The notes beneath the pieces were generated by a model that had not been told where the DNA came from, ran no database searches, and saw only the letters and a program-made list of their open reading frames with translations. A DNA stretch of 64,000 nt from Lagopus muta. Taxonomy: Eukaryota; Chordata; Aves; Galliformes; Phasianidae. The stretch is taken from the NCBI RefSeq assembly GCF_023343835.1, contig NC_064471.1:737291-801290 (forward strand), given 5' to 3'. Of the stretch, positions 54,501 to 64,000 are shown one piece after another. Made by a program: the position numbers and the translations under genes. The first letter of the stretch is position 1. Each line of letters starts with the position of its first letter.

Positions 54501-54750
54501 TATTAATCGTGATGGTCCTAATCAATCCAGTTCCCTACATACCGTAGAGGGAGATAAAGTCCCTGTTGTACATGTAAAGAACATGTTAGGAAAGGCAGTT
54601 TGGGTTCTTCCAGCTTCTGGAAAGGGCAAACCTCTCCGTGGTACAGTTTTTGCCCAGGGACCAGGATCCACTTGGTGGGTAATGCAGAAGAATGGGGATG
54701 TCCAGTGTGTACCACAAGGAAACTTGATGCCGGGGGAGTGCAGTTACTAA
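51564..54750 (+). pseudogene. pol: ERVL-A pol of A5 (single frameshift)
   Basis: Open in the gag frame from 51564 to 53951. Protease DTGAQC; RT with YIDDIIVW (LPQGW reads LHQGW); RNase H TDGS and YTDSW; start of the integrase zinc region. One extra T in gagaccttcagg (about 53910) shifts the frame; integrase continues in the next frame to TAA 54748-54750 with H-H-C-C, DYI, ESDNGTHF, GKIERYNG and the SH3-like end. Without that base the polyprotein would match A1 in length (1,061 codons). The frameshift base is also present in the duplicated copy at 57859. Confidence 0.92.
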
Positions 54751-55354
54751 TTCTATGTATATGTATATAGCCATGTGTGCATTTTAATCATTTTTTGTTT
54801 GTTTGTATATATGTATATATATTTTAAGCATGATGTAACGATGTAGAATAAGGGGTGGAATGTCATGGTTCTATGTTTTTTGTTTTTGTTTTTGTTTTTG
54901 GGTTTCAGTATTCCACATCGAAACATCATGTAGTGTACGGGGCATTAAAGTGTCACTGCCCCAATTCCAAGTACCTATCCCTGTACATTACAGAAGTCAC
55001 GGGATCTGGCCCTTCAGGGTGGGGGGGGCGCTCTCTTGCTGCCTTGCAGTGGGTGCTGGAGGGTGCTTTCCTAGCCGTTCCAAGCTTTTCAGGTTTGAAT
55101 CGGTCCCGGGAACTCTCTCTCTCTCATCTTGTCTGATTTATTAATCTCAATTGCAATTAAATTGTATCTATTGTGTTATCTTGTATTCCAATATTATAGT
55201 AAAATAAGTTTTCCTCCATAGATTGTTGCCGCTGTTCTTTTCTTCCCTTCCTTCCTTCCCATTTTTTGTGGGACTGGGGTGGGGGGGGGGGGGGGAGGGC
55301 AGAGGCCTGTCGCCCCTGTCACGGACATAGATTGATCTGGTCAAATCCGTGACA
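54751..55354 (+). repeat. 3' UTR and 3' LTR of A5
   Basis: AT-rich UTR, purine tract, LTR 54861-55354 (TGTCATGG...CCGTGACA) with a G-run of about 17. Confidence 0.92.
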
Positions 55355-55385
55355 CCACACCAGCAAGGGAGCTCGCAGCCACAAT

Positions 55386-55403
55386 TGGCACCCGAACAAG
55401 GAC
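55386..55403 (+). promoter_or_regulatory. ERVK-G primer binding site (tRNA-Lys3-like)
   Basis: TGGCACCCGAACAAGGAC, two bases after the LTR end; two changes from the tRNA-Lys3 site of other retroviruses. Duplicate at 59335-59352. Confidence 0.65.
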
Positions 55404-55634
55404 ATGAAAAACAGACCGGTTCTGAAGAAGCTCTATTGAAAAGAGAGCTGAAAGAGAGCTCTATCAAGAAGAGAGTTGAAAGAAACTCTATAGAGAAGAA
55501 GGCTGAAAGAAGTCCTATAGAGAGGGCTGGAAGAGGCCATATACTGCTGAAAGAAGTGCAAGACTGAGACAAGTCTTACCGTCCCCAGCTGTTCCAAGTG
55601 CCTTTTTCTGGATGAAGGTAAGCAATTGCATACC

Positions 55635-56289
55635 ATGGGGAACAAAATGACGAAACATTTCTGGGAAAAAAAAAAAATGACAAACAGTTCTGAAATGAAA
55701 AATGTCCTCGTAAAATTGTGGGGTGCATCCACTAGAGGTGATGGGATGGTGTCCAGGTTAAAAACCTTGAGAAAAAATTTTGAAGTCTTGAAAAGTCATA
55801 CAGGCTCATCATTGGCTGCCTCTGATTCATCCGAAGATGAAGGAGACACTGGCTTCTCGTTGGGCTCACCGGCTGTGCCATCAGCTCCTTCATTATCATC
55901 GCCACGGGGGTCTTCGCTGCCTCCTCTTCCAAAGGTCCTGATGACCCTTTTGATCCTAGCTCAACAGATCTTAAGAAAGAGCCGGATGTTTCTCCCAGAT
56001 CCACATGGTATGTGGGCACTTACTCGGAGGGAGGCTAGGAAAGCTGGAGACGCAGATATGTTGAGGGCTTTCTCTGTCATTGTGGCCCCGGGACAAGAGC
56101 CGTGGTGGGAGGCTTTGTCATATATTGTCCTGCGAGACACTGTGTGGGAATTGAAATGCAGGGGGTTGACACAGTCAGGCAAATGAAAACTTGTTGCTGC
56201 AGCAAAGAAACTTTCTTTGGGCTGTAGATGAGAATGCCTTGATGAGGGAGGGGGATTTCTCCACCCCAGCTCAACAGGCATATAGATAT
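55635..56289 (+). pseudogene. gag: ERVK-G gag, matrix and start of capsid
   Basis: ATG 55635 gives MGNKMT, a fit to the N-myristoylation motif (G2, T6), then a basic matrix-like region, a Ser/Pro/Asp-rich spacer (SSEDEGDTGFSLGSPAVPSA), and a broken capsid start (REARKAGDADMLRAFSVIVA; TGA 56184-56186). Together with the Lys-type primer site this looks like a betaretrovirus-like (class II) gag; the capsid match is weak. It is truncated at 56289 by LTR-D. The upstream leader (55404-55634) has an AGAG-rich repeat coding by chance. Confidence 0.55.
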
Positions 56290-56299
56290 ATGTTAAGCA

Positions 56300-56664
56300 T
56301 GTTGTGGTTTTGTGATTTTTGTCGTCAGTATGCCAAGTCAGAACATCATCTAAAACAATGGGAGTTAAAGAGTTAATGTTCTGGTTCCATGGACTATCTT
56401 TTATGGGCATTTTGGGTCTTCGGATGGGAGGAGAGGAGTGGCATTCCTGGAGGACCTGGCGCGCAGAGGAAGAAAGGTGGAGGTCCTGGCAGGATACCAG
56501 CTGCTCACTGTTTGCCGCTAAGAAAAGCACATGCTTCCCCTGCAGTCTGCTAAAGACTACTTCGTGTACTATCTCGTATTTTGGATACTCTTGTCTCTCT
56601 CAATTTGTTTGAATTTGTTAGATATAGTAAATTACAGATCCTCCTCAGATCGTTGCCGTTGCTC
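56300..56664 (+). mobile_element. LTR-D (partial) joined to ERVL-A pol
   Basis: Starts TGTTGTGGTTTTGTGATTTTTG and runs to ctcctcagatcgttgccgttgctc, the R/U5 point shared with ERVL-A LTRs, where ERVL-A pol begins abruptly (actagcaaaagagagacac). Confidence 0.7.
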
Positions 56665-58699
56665 ACTAGCAAAAGAGAGACACAATCTTTTCTGGGTGCA
56701 GTGGGCTTTTGGAGAATGCATGTTCCAAACTACAGCCTCATTGTAAGCCCCCTTTATTATGTGACGCGAATGAGAAATGAGTTTACATGGGGCCCTGAGC
56801 AGCAGCAGGCTTTTGAACAGATTAAACAGGAGATAGCCCATTTCGTGGCCCAAGGGCCAGTACGGACAGGACAGGGTATAAAGAACATCCTCTATACTGC
56901 TGCTGGAGAGAACAGTCCCACTTGGAGTTTGTGGCAAAGAGCCTCAGGAGAGACCCGAGTCTGACCCTTGGGATTCTGGAATCGAGCCCACAGGGGGTTG
57001 GAAGAGGGCTACACTGCAACTGAGAAGGTGATCTTAGCCGCATATGAGGGGGTTCGGGCTGCTTCTGAATTAGGCGGTACTGACACACAGCTCCTTCTGG
57101 CACCTCGACTGCCAGTGCTGAACTGGATGTTTAAAGGAAAGGTTCCCTCCACCCATCATGCTACTGATGCCACTTGGAGTAAGTGGATTGCACTGATTAC
57201 ACAACGAGCACGGATGGGGAACCTCAGCCGTCCAGGAATCCTAGAGGTCATCATGGACTGGCCTGAAGGTAAAAAGTTTGGAACACCACCAGGAGAAGAA
57301 GTAGCTCGTGCTAAAGAGGCCCCACCATACAATGAACTACCACAGAATGAAAAGAAATACGCCCTGTTCACAGATGGATTGTGTCGTATTGTGGGAAACC
57401 ATTGCAGATGGAAATCTGCTGTGTGGAGCCCCACACGACAAGTTGCAGAGGCCACTGAAGGGAAAAGGGAATCAAGCCAATTTGCAGAGGTAAAGGCTGT
57501 CCAACTGGCCTTAGATGTTGCTGAGCGGGAGAGGTGGCCAATGCTTTATCTCTACACTGACTCATGGATGGTAGCAAATGCCTTATGGGGGTGGTTACAG
57601 CAGTGGGAGCAAAATAACTGGCAAAGAAGGGGTAAACCTATTTGGGCTGCTGAACTGTGGAAAGACATTGCTGCCCGAACAAAGACTATAGTTGTGAAGT
57701 TGCGCCATGTAGATGCTCATGTGCCCAAGAGTCGGGCTACTGAAGAACAGCAAAACAACCATCAGGTAGACCGAGCTGCCAGAATTGAGGTGGCTCAAAT
57801 AGACCTGGACTGGCAGAACAAGGGTGAATTATTTCTGGCTCGGTGGGCCCATGAGACCTTCAGGTCATCAAGGGAGAGATGCAACATACAAATGGGCTAG
57901 AGACCAAGGGGTGGACTTAACTATGGATGCCATTGCACAGGTTATTCATAACTGTGAAACATGTGCCATCATCAAACAAGCCAAGAGGATGAAACCTCTC
58001 TGGGAGGAAGGGCGATGGCAAAAGTACAAATATGGGGAGGCATGGCAGGTTGATTATATCACCTTGCCACGATCTCGCAATGGTAAGCATTATGTGCTTA
58101 CTATGGTGGAGGCAACCACTGGGTGGCTTGAAACATATGCAGTACCCCATGCTACCGCCCGAAACACCATACTGGGTCTCGAGAAACAAGTCCTGTGGCG
58201 ACATGGCACCCCAGAAAGGATTGAGTCAGATAATGGGACTCATTTCAAAAATTCTCTTGTAAATACTTGGGCCAAAGATCATGGCATTGAGTGGATTTAC
58301 CATATTCCTTATCATGCTCCAGCCTCTGGTAAAATTGAACGATACAATGGATTGTTAAAAACGATGCTAAAAGCACTGGGTGGCGGAACATTTAAGCACT
58401 GGGAGAAGCATTTGGCAGAAGCCACCTGGTTAGTCAATACCAGAGGATCTATTAATCGTGATGGTCCTAATCAATCCAGTTCCCTACATACCGTAGAGGG
58501 AGATAAAGTCCCTGTTGTACATGTAAAGAACATGTTAGGAAAGGCAGTTTGGGTTCTTCCAGCTTCTGGAAAGGGCAAACCTCTCCGTGGTACAGTTTTT
58601 GCCCAGGGACCAGGATCCACTTGGTGGGTAATGCAGAAGAATGGGGATGTCCAGTGTGTACCACAAGGAAACTTGATGCCGGGGGAGTGCAGTTACTAA
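56665..58699 (+). pseudogene. pol: ERVL-A pol, copy A6 hybrid with duplicated A5 end
   Basis: Begins after the RT catalytic motif (SKRETQSFLGAVGFWR), so protease and most of RT are absent. TGA 56962-56964, then open 56968-57900 with RNase H (TDGL instead of TDGS, YTDSW), the same extra T near 57859 as A5, and integrase open to TAA 58697-58699. Sequence left of about 57700 is the A6 type, right of it the A5 type, as expected of the duplication joint. Confidence 0.88.
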
Positions 58700-58809
58700 T
58701 TCTATGTATATGTATATAGCCATGTGTGCATTTTAATCATTTTTTGTTTGTTTGTATATATGTATATATATTTTAAGCATGATGTAACGATGTAGAATAA
58801 GGGGTGGAA

Positions 58810-59303
58810 TGTCATGGTTCTATGTTTTTTGTTTTTGTTTTTGTTTTTGGGTTTCAGTATTCCACATCGAAACATCATGTAGTGTACGGGGCATTAAAGT
58901 GTCACTGCCCCAATTCCAAGTACCTATCCCTGTACATTACAGAAGTCACGGGATCTGGCCCTTCAGGGTGGGGGGGGCGCTCTCTTGCTGCCTTGCAGTG
59001 GGTGCTGGAGGGTGCTTTCCTAGCCGTTCCAAGCTTTTCAGGTTTGAATCGGTCCCGGGAACTCTCTCTCTCTCATCTTGTCTGATTTATTAATCTCAAT
59101 TGCAATTAAATTGTATCTATTGTGTTATCTTGTATTCCAATATTATAGTAAAATAAGTTTTCCTCCATAGATTGTTGCCGCTGTTCTTTTCTTCCCTTCC
59201 TTCCTTCCCATTTTTTGTGGGACTGGGGTGGGGGGGGGGGGGGGAGGGCAGAGGCCTGTCGCCCCTGTCACGGACATAGATTGATCTGGTCAAATCCGTG
59301 ACA
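58810..59303 (+). repeat. ERVL-A 3' LTR, second unit
   Basis: Duplicate of 54861-55354. Confidence 0.9.
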
Positions 59304-59334
59304 CCACACCAGCAAGGGAGCTCGCAGCCACAAT

Positions 59335-60238
59335 TGGCACCCGAACAAGGACATGAAAAACAGACCGGTTCTGAAGAAGCTCTATTGAAAAGAGAGCTGA
59401 AAGAGAGCTCTATCAAGAAGAGAGTTGAAAGAAACTCTATAGAGAAGAAGGCTGAAAGAAGTCCTATAGAGAGGGCTGGAAGAGGCCATATACTGCTGAA
59501 AGAAGTGCAAGACTGAGACAAGTCTTACCGTCCCCAGCTGTTCCAAGTGCCTTTTTCTGGATGAAGGTAAGCAATTGCATACCATGGGGAACAAAATGAC
59601 GAAACATTTCTGGGAAAAAAAAAAAATGACAAACAGTTCTGAAATGAAAAATGTCCTCGTAAAATTGTGGGGTGCATCCACTAGAGGTGATGGGATGGTG
59701 TCCAGGTTAAAAACCTTGAGAAAAAATTTTGAAGTCTTGAAAAGTCATACAGGCTCATCATTGGCTGCCTCTGATTCATCCGAAGATGAAGGAGACACTG
59801 GCTTCTCGTTGGGCTCACCGGCTGTGCCATCAGCTCCTTCATTATCATCGCCACGGGGGTCTTCGCTGCCTCCTCTTCCAAAGGTCCTGATGACCCTTTT
59901 GATCCTAGCTCAACAGATCTTAAGAAAGAGCCGGATGTTTCTCCCAGATCCACATGGTATGTGGGCACTTACTCGGAGGGAGGCTAGGAAAGCTGGAGAC
60001 GCAGATATGTTGAGGGCTTTCTCTGTCATTGTGGCCCCGGGACAAGAGCCGTGGTGGGAGGCTTTGTCATATATTGTCCTGCGAGACACTGTGTGGGAAT
60101 TGAAATGCAGGGGGTTGACACAGTCAGGCAAATGAAAACTTGTTGCTGCAGCAAAGAAACTTTCTTTGGGCTGTAGATGAGAATGCCTTGATGAGGGAGG
60201 GGGATTTCTCCACCCCAGCTCAACAGGCATATAGATAT
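59335..60238 (+). pseudogene. gag: Second copy of ERVK-G primer site and gag
   Basis: Duplicate of 55386-56289: primer site 59335-59352, ATG 59584, stop 60133-60135. No sequence difference noticed from unit 1. Confidence 0.6.
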
Positions 60239-60248
60239 ATGTTAAGCA

Positions 60249-60613
60249 TGTTGTGGTTTTGTGATTTTTGTCGTCAGTATGCCAAGTCAGAACATCATCT
60301 AAAACAATGGGAGTTAAAGAGTTAATGTTCTGGTTCCATGGACTATCTTTTATGGGCATTTTGGGTCTTCGGATGGGAGGAGAGGAGTGGCATTCCTGGA
60401 GGACCTGGCGCGCAGAGGAAGAAAGGTGGAGGTCCTGGCAGGATACCAGCTGCTCACTGTTTGCCGCTAAGAAAAGCACATGCTTCCCCTGCAGTCTGCT
60501 AAAGACTACTTCGTGTACTATCTCGTATTTTGGATACTCTTGTCTCTCTCAATTTGTTTGAATTTGTTAGATATAGTAAATTACAGATCCTCCTCAGATC
60601 GTTGCCGTTGCTC
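60249..60613 (+). mobile_element. Second copy of partial LTR-D
   Basis: Duplicate of 56300-56664, again joined to ERVL-A pol. Confidence 0.7.
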
Positions 60614-62647
60614 ACTAGCAAAAGAGAGACACAATCTTTTCTGGGTGCAGTGGGCTTTTGGAGAATGCATGTTCCAAACTACAGCCTCATTGTAAGCCCC
60701 CTTTATTATGTGACGCGAATGAGAAATGAGTTTACATGGGGCCCTGAGCAGCAGCAGGCTTTTGAACAGATTAAACAGGAGATAGCCCATTTCGTGGCCC
60801 AAGGGCCAGTACGGACAGGACAGGGTATAAAGAACATCCTCTATACTGCTGCTGGAGAGAACAGTCCCACTTGGAGTTTGTGGCAAAGAGCCTCAGGAGA
60901 GACCCGAGTCTGACCCTTGGGATTCTGGAATCGAGCCCACAGGGGGTTGGAAGAGGGCTACACTGCAACTGAGAAGGTGATCTTAGCCGCATATGAGGGG
61001 GTTCGGGCTGCTTCTGAATTAGGCGGTACTGACACACAGCTCCTTCTGGCACCTCGACTGCCAGTGCTGAACTGGATGTTTAAAGGAAAGGTTCCCTCCA
61101 CCCATCATGCTACTGATGCCACTTGGAGTAAGTGGATTGCACTGATTACACAACGAGCACGGATGGGGAACCTCAGCCGTCCAGGAATCCTAGAGGTCAT
61201 CATGGACTGGCCTGAAGGTAAAAAGTTTGGAACACCACCAGGAGAAGAAGTAGCTCGTGCTAAAGAGGCCCCACCATACAATGAACTACCACAGAATGAA
61301 AAGAAATACGCCCTGTTCACAGATGGATTGTGTCGTATTGTGGGAAACCATTGCAGATGGAAATCTGCTGTGTGGAGCCCCACACGACAAGTTGCAGAGG
61401 CCACTGAAGGGAAAAGGGAATCAAGCCAATTTGCAGAGGTAAAGGCTGTCCAACTGGCCTTAGATGTTGCTGAGCGGGAGAGGTGGCCAATGCTTTATCT
61501 CTACACTGACTCATGGATGGTAGCAAATGCCTTATGGGGGTGGTTACAGCAGTGGGAGCAAAATAACTGGCAAAGAAGGGGTAAACCTATTTGGGCTGCT
61601 GAACTGTGGAAAGACATTGCTGCCCGAACAAAGACTATAGTTGTGAAGTTGCGCCATGTAGATGCTCATGTGCCCAAGAGTCGGGCTACTGAAGAACAGC
61701 AAAACAACCATCAGGTAGACCGAGCTGCCAGAATTGAAGTGGATCAAATAGACCTAGATTGGCAGAACAAGGGTGAATTATTCCTAGCTCGGTGGGCCCA
61801 TGAGACCTCAGGTCATCAAGGGAGAGATGCAACATACAAATGGGCTAGAGATCGAGGGGTGGACTTAACTATGGATGCCATTGCACAGGTTATTCATAAC
61901 TGTGAAACATGTGCCATCATCAAACAAGCCAAGAGGATGAAACCTCTCTGGGAGGAAGGGCGATGGCAAAAGTACAAATATGGGGAGGCATGGCAGGTTG
62001 ATTATATCACCTTGCCACGATCTCGCAATGGTAAGCATTATGTGCTTACTATGGTGGAGGCAACCACTGGGTGGCTTGAAACATATGCAGTACCCCATGC
62101 TACCGCCCGAAACACCATACTGGGTCTCGAGAAACAAGTCCTGTGGCGACATGGCACCCCGGAAAGGATTGAGTCAGATAATCGGACTCATTTCAAAAAT
62201 TCTCTTGTAAATACTTGGGCCAAAGATCATGGCATTGAGTGGATTTACCATATTCCCTATCATGCACCAGCCTCTGGTAAAATTGAACGATACAATGGAT
62301 TGTTAAAAACGATGCTAAAAGCACTGGGTGGCGGAACATTTAAGCACTGGGAGAAGCATTTGGCAGAAGCTACCTGGTTAGTCAATACCAGAGGATCTAT
62401 CAATCGTGATGATTCTAACCAATCCATTTCCCTACATACCGTAGAGGGAGATAAAGTCCCTGTTGTACATGTAAAGAACATGTTAGGAAAGGCAGTTTGG
62501 GTTCTTCCAGCTTCTGGAAAGGGCAAACCTCTCCGTGGTACAGTTTTTGCTCAGGGACCAGGATCCACTTGGTGTGTAATGCAGAAGAATGGGGATGTCC
62601 AATGAGTACCACAAGGAAACTTGCTGCCGGGGGAGTGCAGTCAGTAA
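60614..62647 (+). pseudogene. pol: ERVL-A pol of A6 (RT end, RNase H, integrase)
   Basis: TGA 60911-60913, then 562 open codons 60917-62605. RNase H has TDGL for TDGS. After about 61735 it departs from the duplicated unit: no extra T, so integrase is in frame, with HHCC, DYI, ESDNRTHF (G to R in the motif) and GKIERYNG. TGA 62603-62605 replaces a Cys codon 14 codons before the usual end (TAA 62645-62647). This is the authentic A6 3' half. Confidence 0.9.
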
Positions 62648-63141
62648 TTCTATGTATAGATACATATATATATAGCCATGTGTGAGTAATGCATTTTAAT
62701 CATTTTTTGTTTTTTTGTATATATGTATATATATTTTAAGCATGATGTAACGATGTAGAACAAGGGATGGAATGTCATGGTTCTATGTTTTTTTGTTTTT
62801 GGGTTTCAGTATTCCACATCAAAACATCATGTAGTGTACGGGGTATTAAAGTGTCACTGCCCCATTCCCAGGTACCTATCCCTGTACATTACAGCAGTCA
62901 AGGGATCTGGCCCTTCCGGGTGGGGGAGCGCTGTCTTGCTGCCTTCCAGTGGGTGCTGGAGGGTGCTTTCCTAGCCGTTCCAAGCTTTTCAGGTTTGAAT
63001 CGGTCCCGGGAACTCTCTGTCTCTCATCTTGTCTGATTTATTCATCTCAATTTCAATTAAATTGTACATATTGTGTTATCTTGTATTCCAATATTATAGT
63101 AAAATAAGTTTTCCTCCATAGATTGCTGCTGCTGTTCTTTT
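62648..63141 (+). repeat. 3' UTR and truncated 3' LTR of A6
   Basis: AT-rich UTR, purine tract caagggatggaa, LTR from 62773 (TGTCATGG). It is interrupted at ctgttcttttc (63141), before the G-run, by an antisense CR1; any remaining LTR would lie beyond the window. Confidence 0.88.
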
Positions 63142-64000
63142 CACAGAATCACAGAATCACCCGGGTTGGAAGGGACCCCAAGGATCATGTAGTTCCAACC
63201 CCCCCTGCCTAGCAGGGCCACCAACATACACATTCAGATCAGGTTGCCCAGGACCCCATCCAACCTGGCCTTAAACACGTCCAAGGACGGGGCATCCACA
63301 ACCTCCCTGGGCAGCCCGTTCCAGGGCCTAACCACTCTCCTAGTAAAGAACTTCCCCCTAACATCTAACCTAAGTCTTCCCTCCTTCAACTTAAAACCAT
63401 TTCCCCTAGTCCTGCTGTTGTCAGCCCTTTTGAAGAGTTTACTCCCCTCCTGGGTGTAGGTTCCCTTCAGGTATTGATAGGCTGCAATGAGGTCACCCCG
63501 CAGCCTTCTCTTCTCCAGGCTGAACAAGCCCAACTCCCTCAGCCTGTCCTCATAGGGGAGGTGCTCCAGCCCCCTGATCATCTTAGTCGCCCTCCTCTGG
63601 ACCCTTTCCAAAATCTCTATGTCTTTCTTGTACTGAGGGCTCCACACCTGGACACAATACTCCAGATGGGGCCTCACAAGAGCCGTGTAGAGAGGGACAA
63701 TCACCTCCCTGTCCCTGCTGGCCACCCCTCTCCTGATGGAGCCCAGGATCCCATTTGCCTTTCGAGCTGCCAGAGCGCACTGCTGGCTCATATTCAGTCT
63801 CTCGTCCATCAGGACCCCCAGGTCCTTCTCTGCCGAGCTGCTCTCAAGGACCACTCCTCCCAGCCTGTACAGGTGCCTGGGGTTCTTCCGGCCCAAATGC
63901 AAAAACTTGCACTTTGCCGTGTTGAACCTCATCAGGTTCACCCGAGCCCAGCCCTCCAGCCTGTCGAGGTCCCTCTGAATGGCATCCCTTCCTTCCACCG
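63142..64000 (-). mobile_element. CR1 LINE, antisense, running off the window
   Basis: 3' end on the left (cacagaatcacagaatcaccc octamer tail, then gggttggaagggacc). The minus-strand frame 63998-63234 is open for 254 residues: the C-terminal part of CR1 ORF2 ([78 protein letters not shown]). No stop in the visible part; a comparatively young CR1. Confidence 0.9.

Larger units (their letters stand above)
48899..55354 (+). mobile_element. ERVL-A provirus, copy A5 (most intact)
   Basis: 6.46 kb, perfect target duplication CCACA (48894-48898 and 55355-55359). Complete gag, conserved UAG, pol with a single frameshift and no nonsense codon before it, both LTRs. The primer site has two transitions. 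The 3' end (from about 53751) is part of the tandem duplication. Confidence 0.93.
48722..55383 (+). mobile_element. ERVK-G 5' LTR (partial), split by copy A5
   Basis: About 175 bp before A5 (including gataaaagttgttctgag and gttctgcatcagtaaagg) and 29 bp after it (ccagcaagggagctcgcagccaca) form one LTR end; the primer site follows two bases later. A5 with its CCACA duplication lies within U5. The 5' limit of the LTR is unclear. Confidence 0.6.
53751..61735 (+). repeat. 3,949-bp direct tandem duplication
   Basis: Unit 1 is about 53751-57699 and unit 2 about 57700-61648; features recur at a constant offset of 3,949 bp and the translated frames are identical. A single difference noted: G at 54052, C at 58001. 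The left ends differ upstream of 53751/57700 and the right ends differ after 57785/61734, placing the crossover in about 85 bp of RNase H/integrase sequence shared by A5 and A6. This is the footprint of unequal recombination between two ERVL-A pol copies. Confidence 0.88.

Noticed and set aside
55626..56186. 186-codon frame as a possible host gene
   Set aside because: It follows an LTR end and primer site, begins MGNK with a myristoylation motif and occurs in both duplicated units; retroviral gag is the simpler reading.

Overview
The window is avian nuclear DNA, most likely from a galliform bird such as chicken or a relative. The signs are CR1 non-LTR retrotransposons with 8-bp tail repeats of the gattctat type, an alpharetrovirus-like provirus with a tRNA-Trp primer site, and several avian ERV-L-like LTR families. 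I found no host protein-coding gene, tRNA, rRNA or CRISPR array. Almost every base belongs to layered, nested retroelements, as expected of a W chromosome, pericentromere or similar low-recombination region. Local labels used below: ERVL-A (LTR starts TGTCATGG, ends CCGTGACA), LTR-B (TGTATGGG...TATACA), LTR-D (TGTNNTGGTTTTATG-like start, ends ATTGACA), LTR-E (TGTCCTGG/TGTCCCAG start), ERV-C and ERV-E (antisense degenerate ERV-L relatives of ERVL-A), ERV-F (a second pol lineage), ERVK-G (betaretrovirus-like gag).

Layout. 1-3827: degenerate alpharetrovirus-like gag/env remnants ending in an ALV-type LTR. 4197-4690: chimeric B/A LTR. 4700-6466: CR1 with a nested LTR-B. 6711-10113: complete but pol-less alpharetroviral (ART-CH/EAV-like) provirus with a 6-bp target duplication GGACAT, sitting in an LTR-E. 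10433-16936: ERVL-A copy A1, full length, target duplication ATTAT. 16942-22900: antisense ERV-C gag, split by copy A2 (18584-21932, internally deleted, duplication GGAAT). 22907-26795: LTR-B, two CR1s in opposite orientation, LTR-D. 26970-30967: copy A3 (deleted, duplication CCCAG) inside the antisense ERV-E LTR; ERV-E pol follows to 33.6 kb. 33640-36830: CR1, LTR-D with a nested LTR-B, and a remnant of an unrelated env. 36831-43216: copy A4, full length but with mismatched flanks. 43217-47480: ERV-F RNase H/integrase split by a CR1 with a long open RT frame. 48899-55354: copy A5, the most intact (complete gag, one frameshift in pol, duplication CCACA), inserted in the U5 of an ERVK-G LTR. 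53.75-61.7 kb: a 3,949-bp direct tandem duplication containing pol 3' end, LTR, ERVK-G gag, LTR-D and pol. 63142-64000: antisense CR1.

How the parts work together. ERVL-A copies share one plan: LTR, tRNA-Lys(1,2) primer site, leader with hairpin and polypyrimidine tract, gag, in-frame UAG, pol (protease, RT, RNase H, integrase), a short AT-rich 3' UTR, a purine tract and LTR; there is no env. Gag is unusual: it begins with two hydrophobic segments enclosing a repeat array of N-glycosylation sequons. Pol follows gag in the same frame after a UAG and a potential hairpin, which suggests stop-codon readthrough. Two subgroups can be seen: A1/A5/A6, and A2/A3/A4; A2 and A4 share the same pol nonsense codon. 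Perfect target duplications and nesting order show ERVL-A to be the youngest major layer. Nothing here is a clearly new host system; the most novel material is the ERVL-A gag/pol architecture and the recombination products between families.
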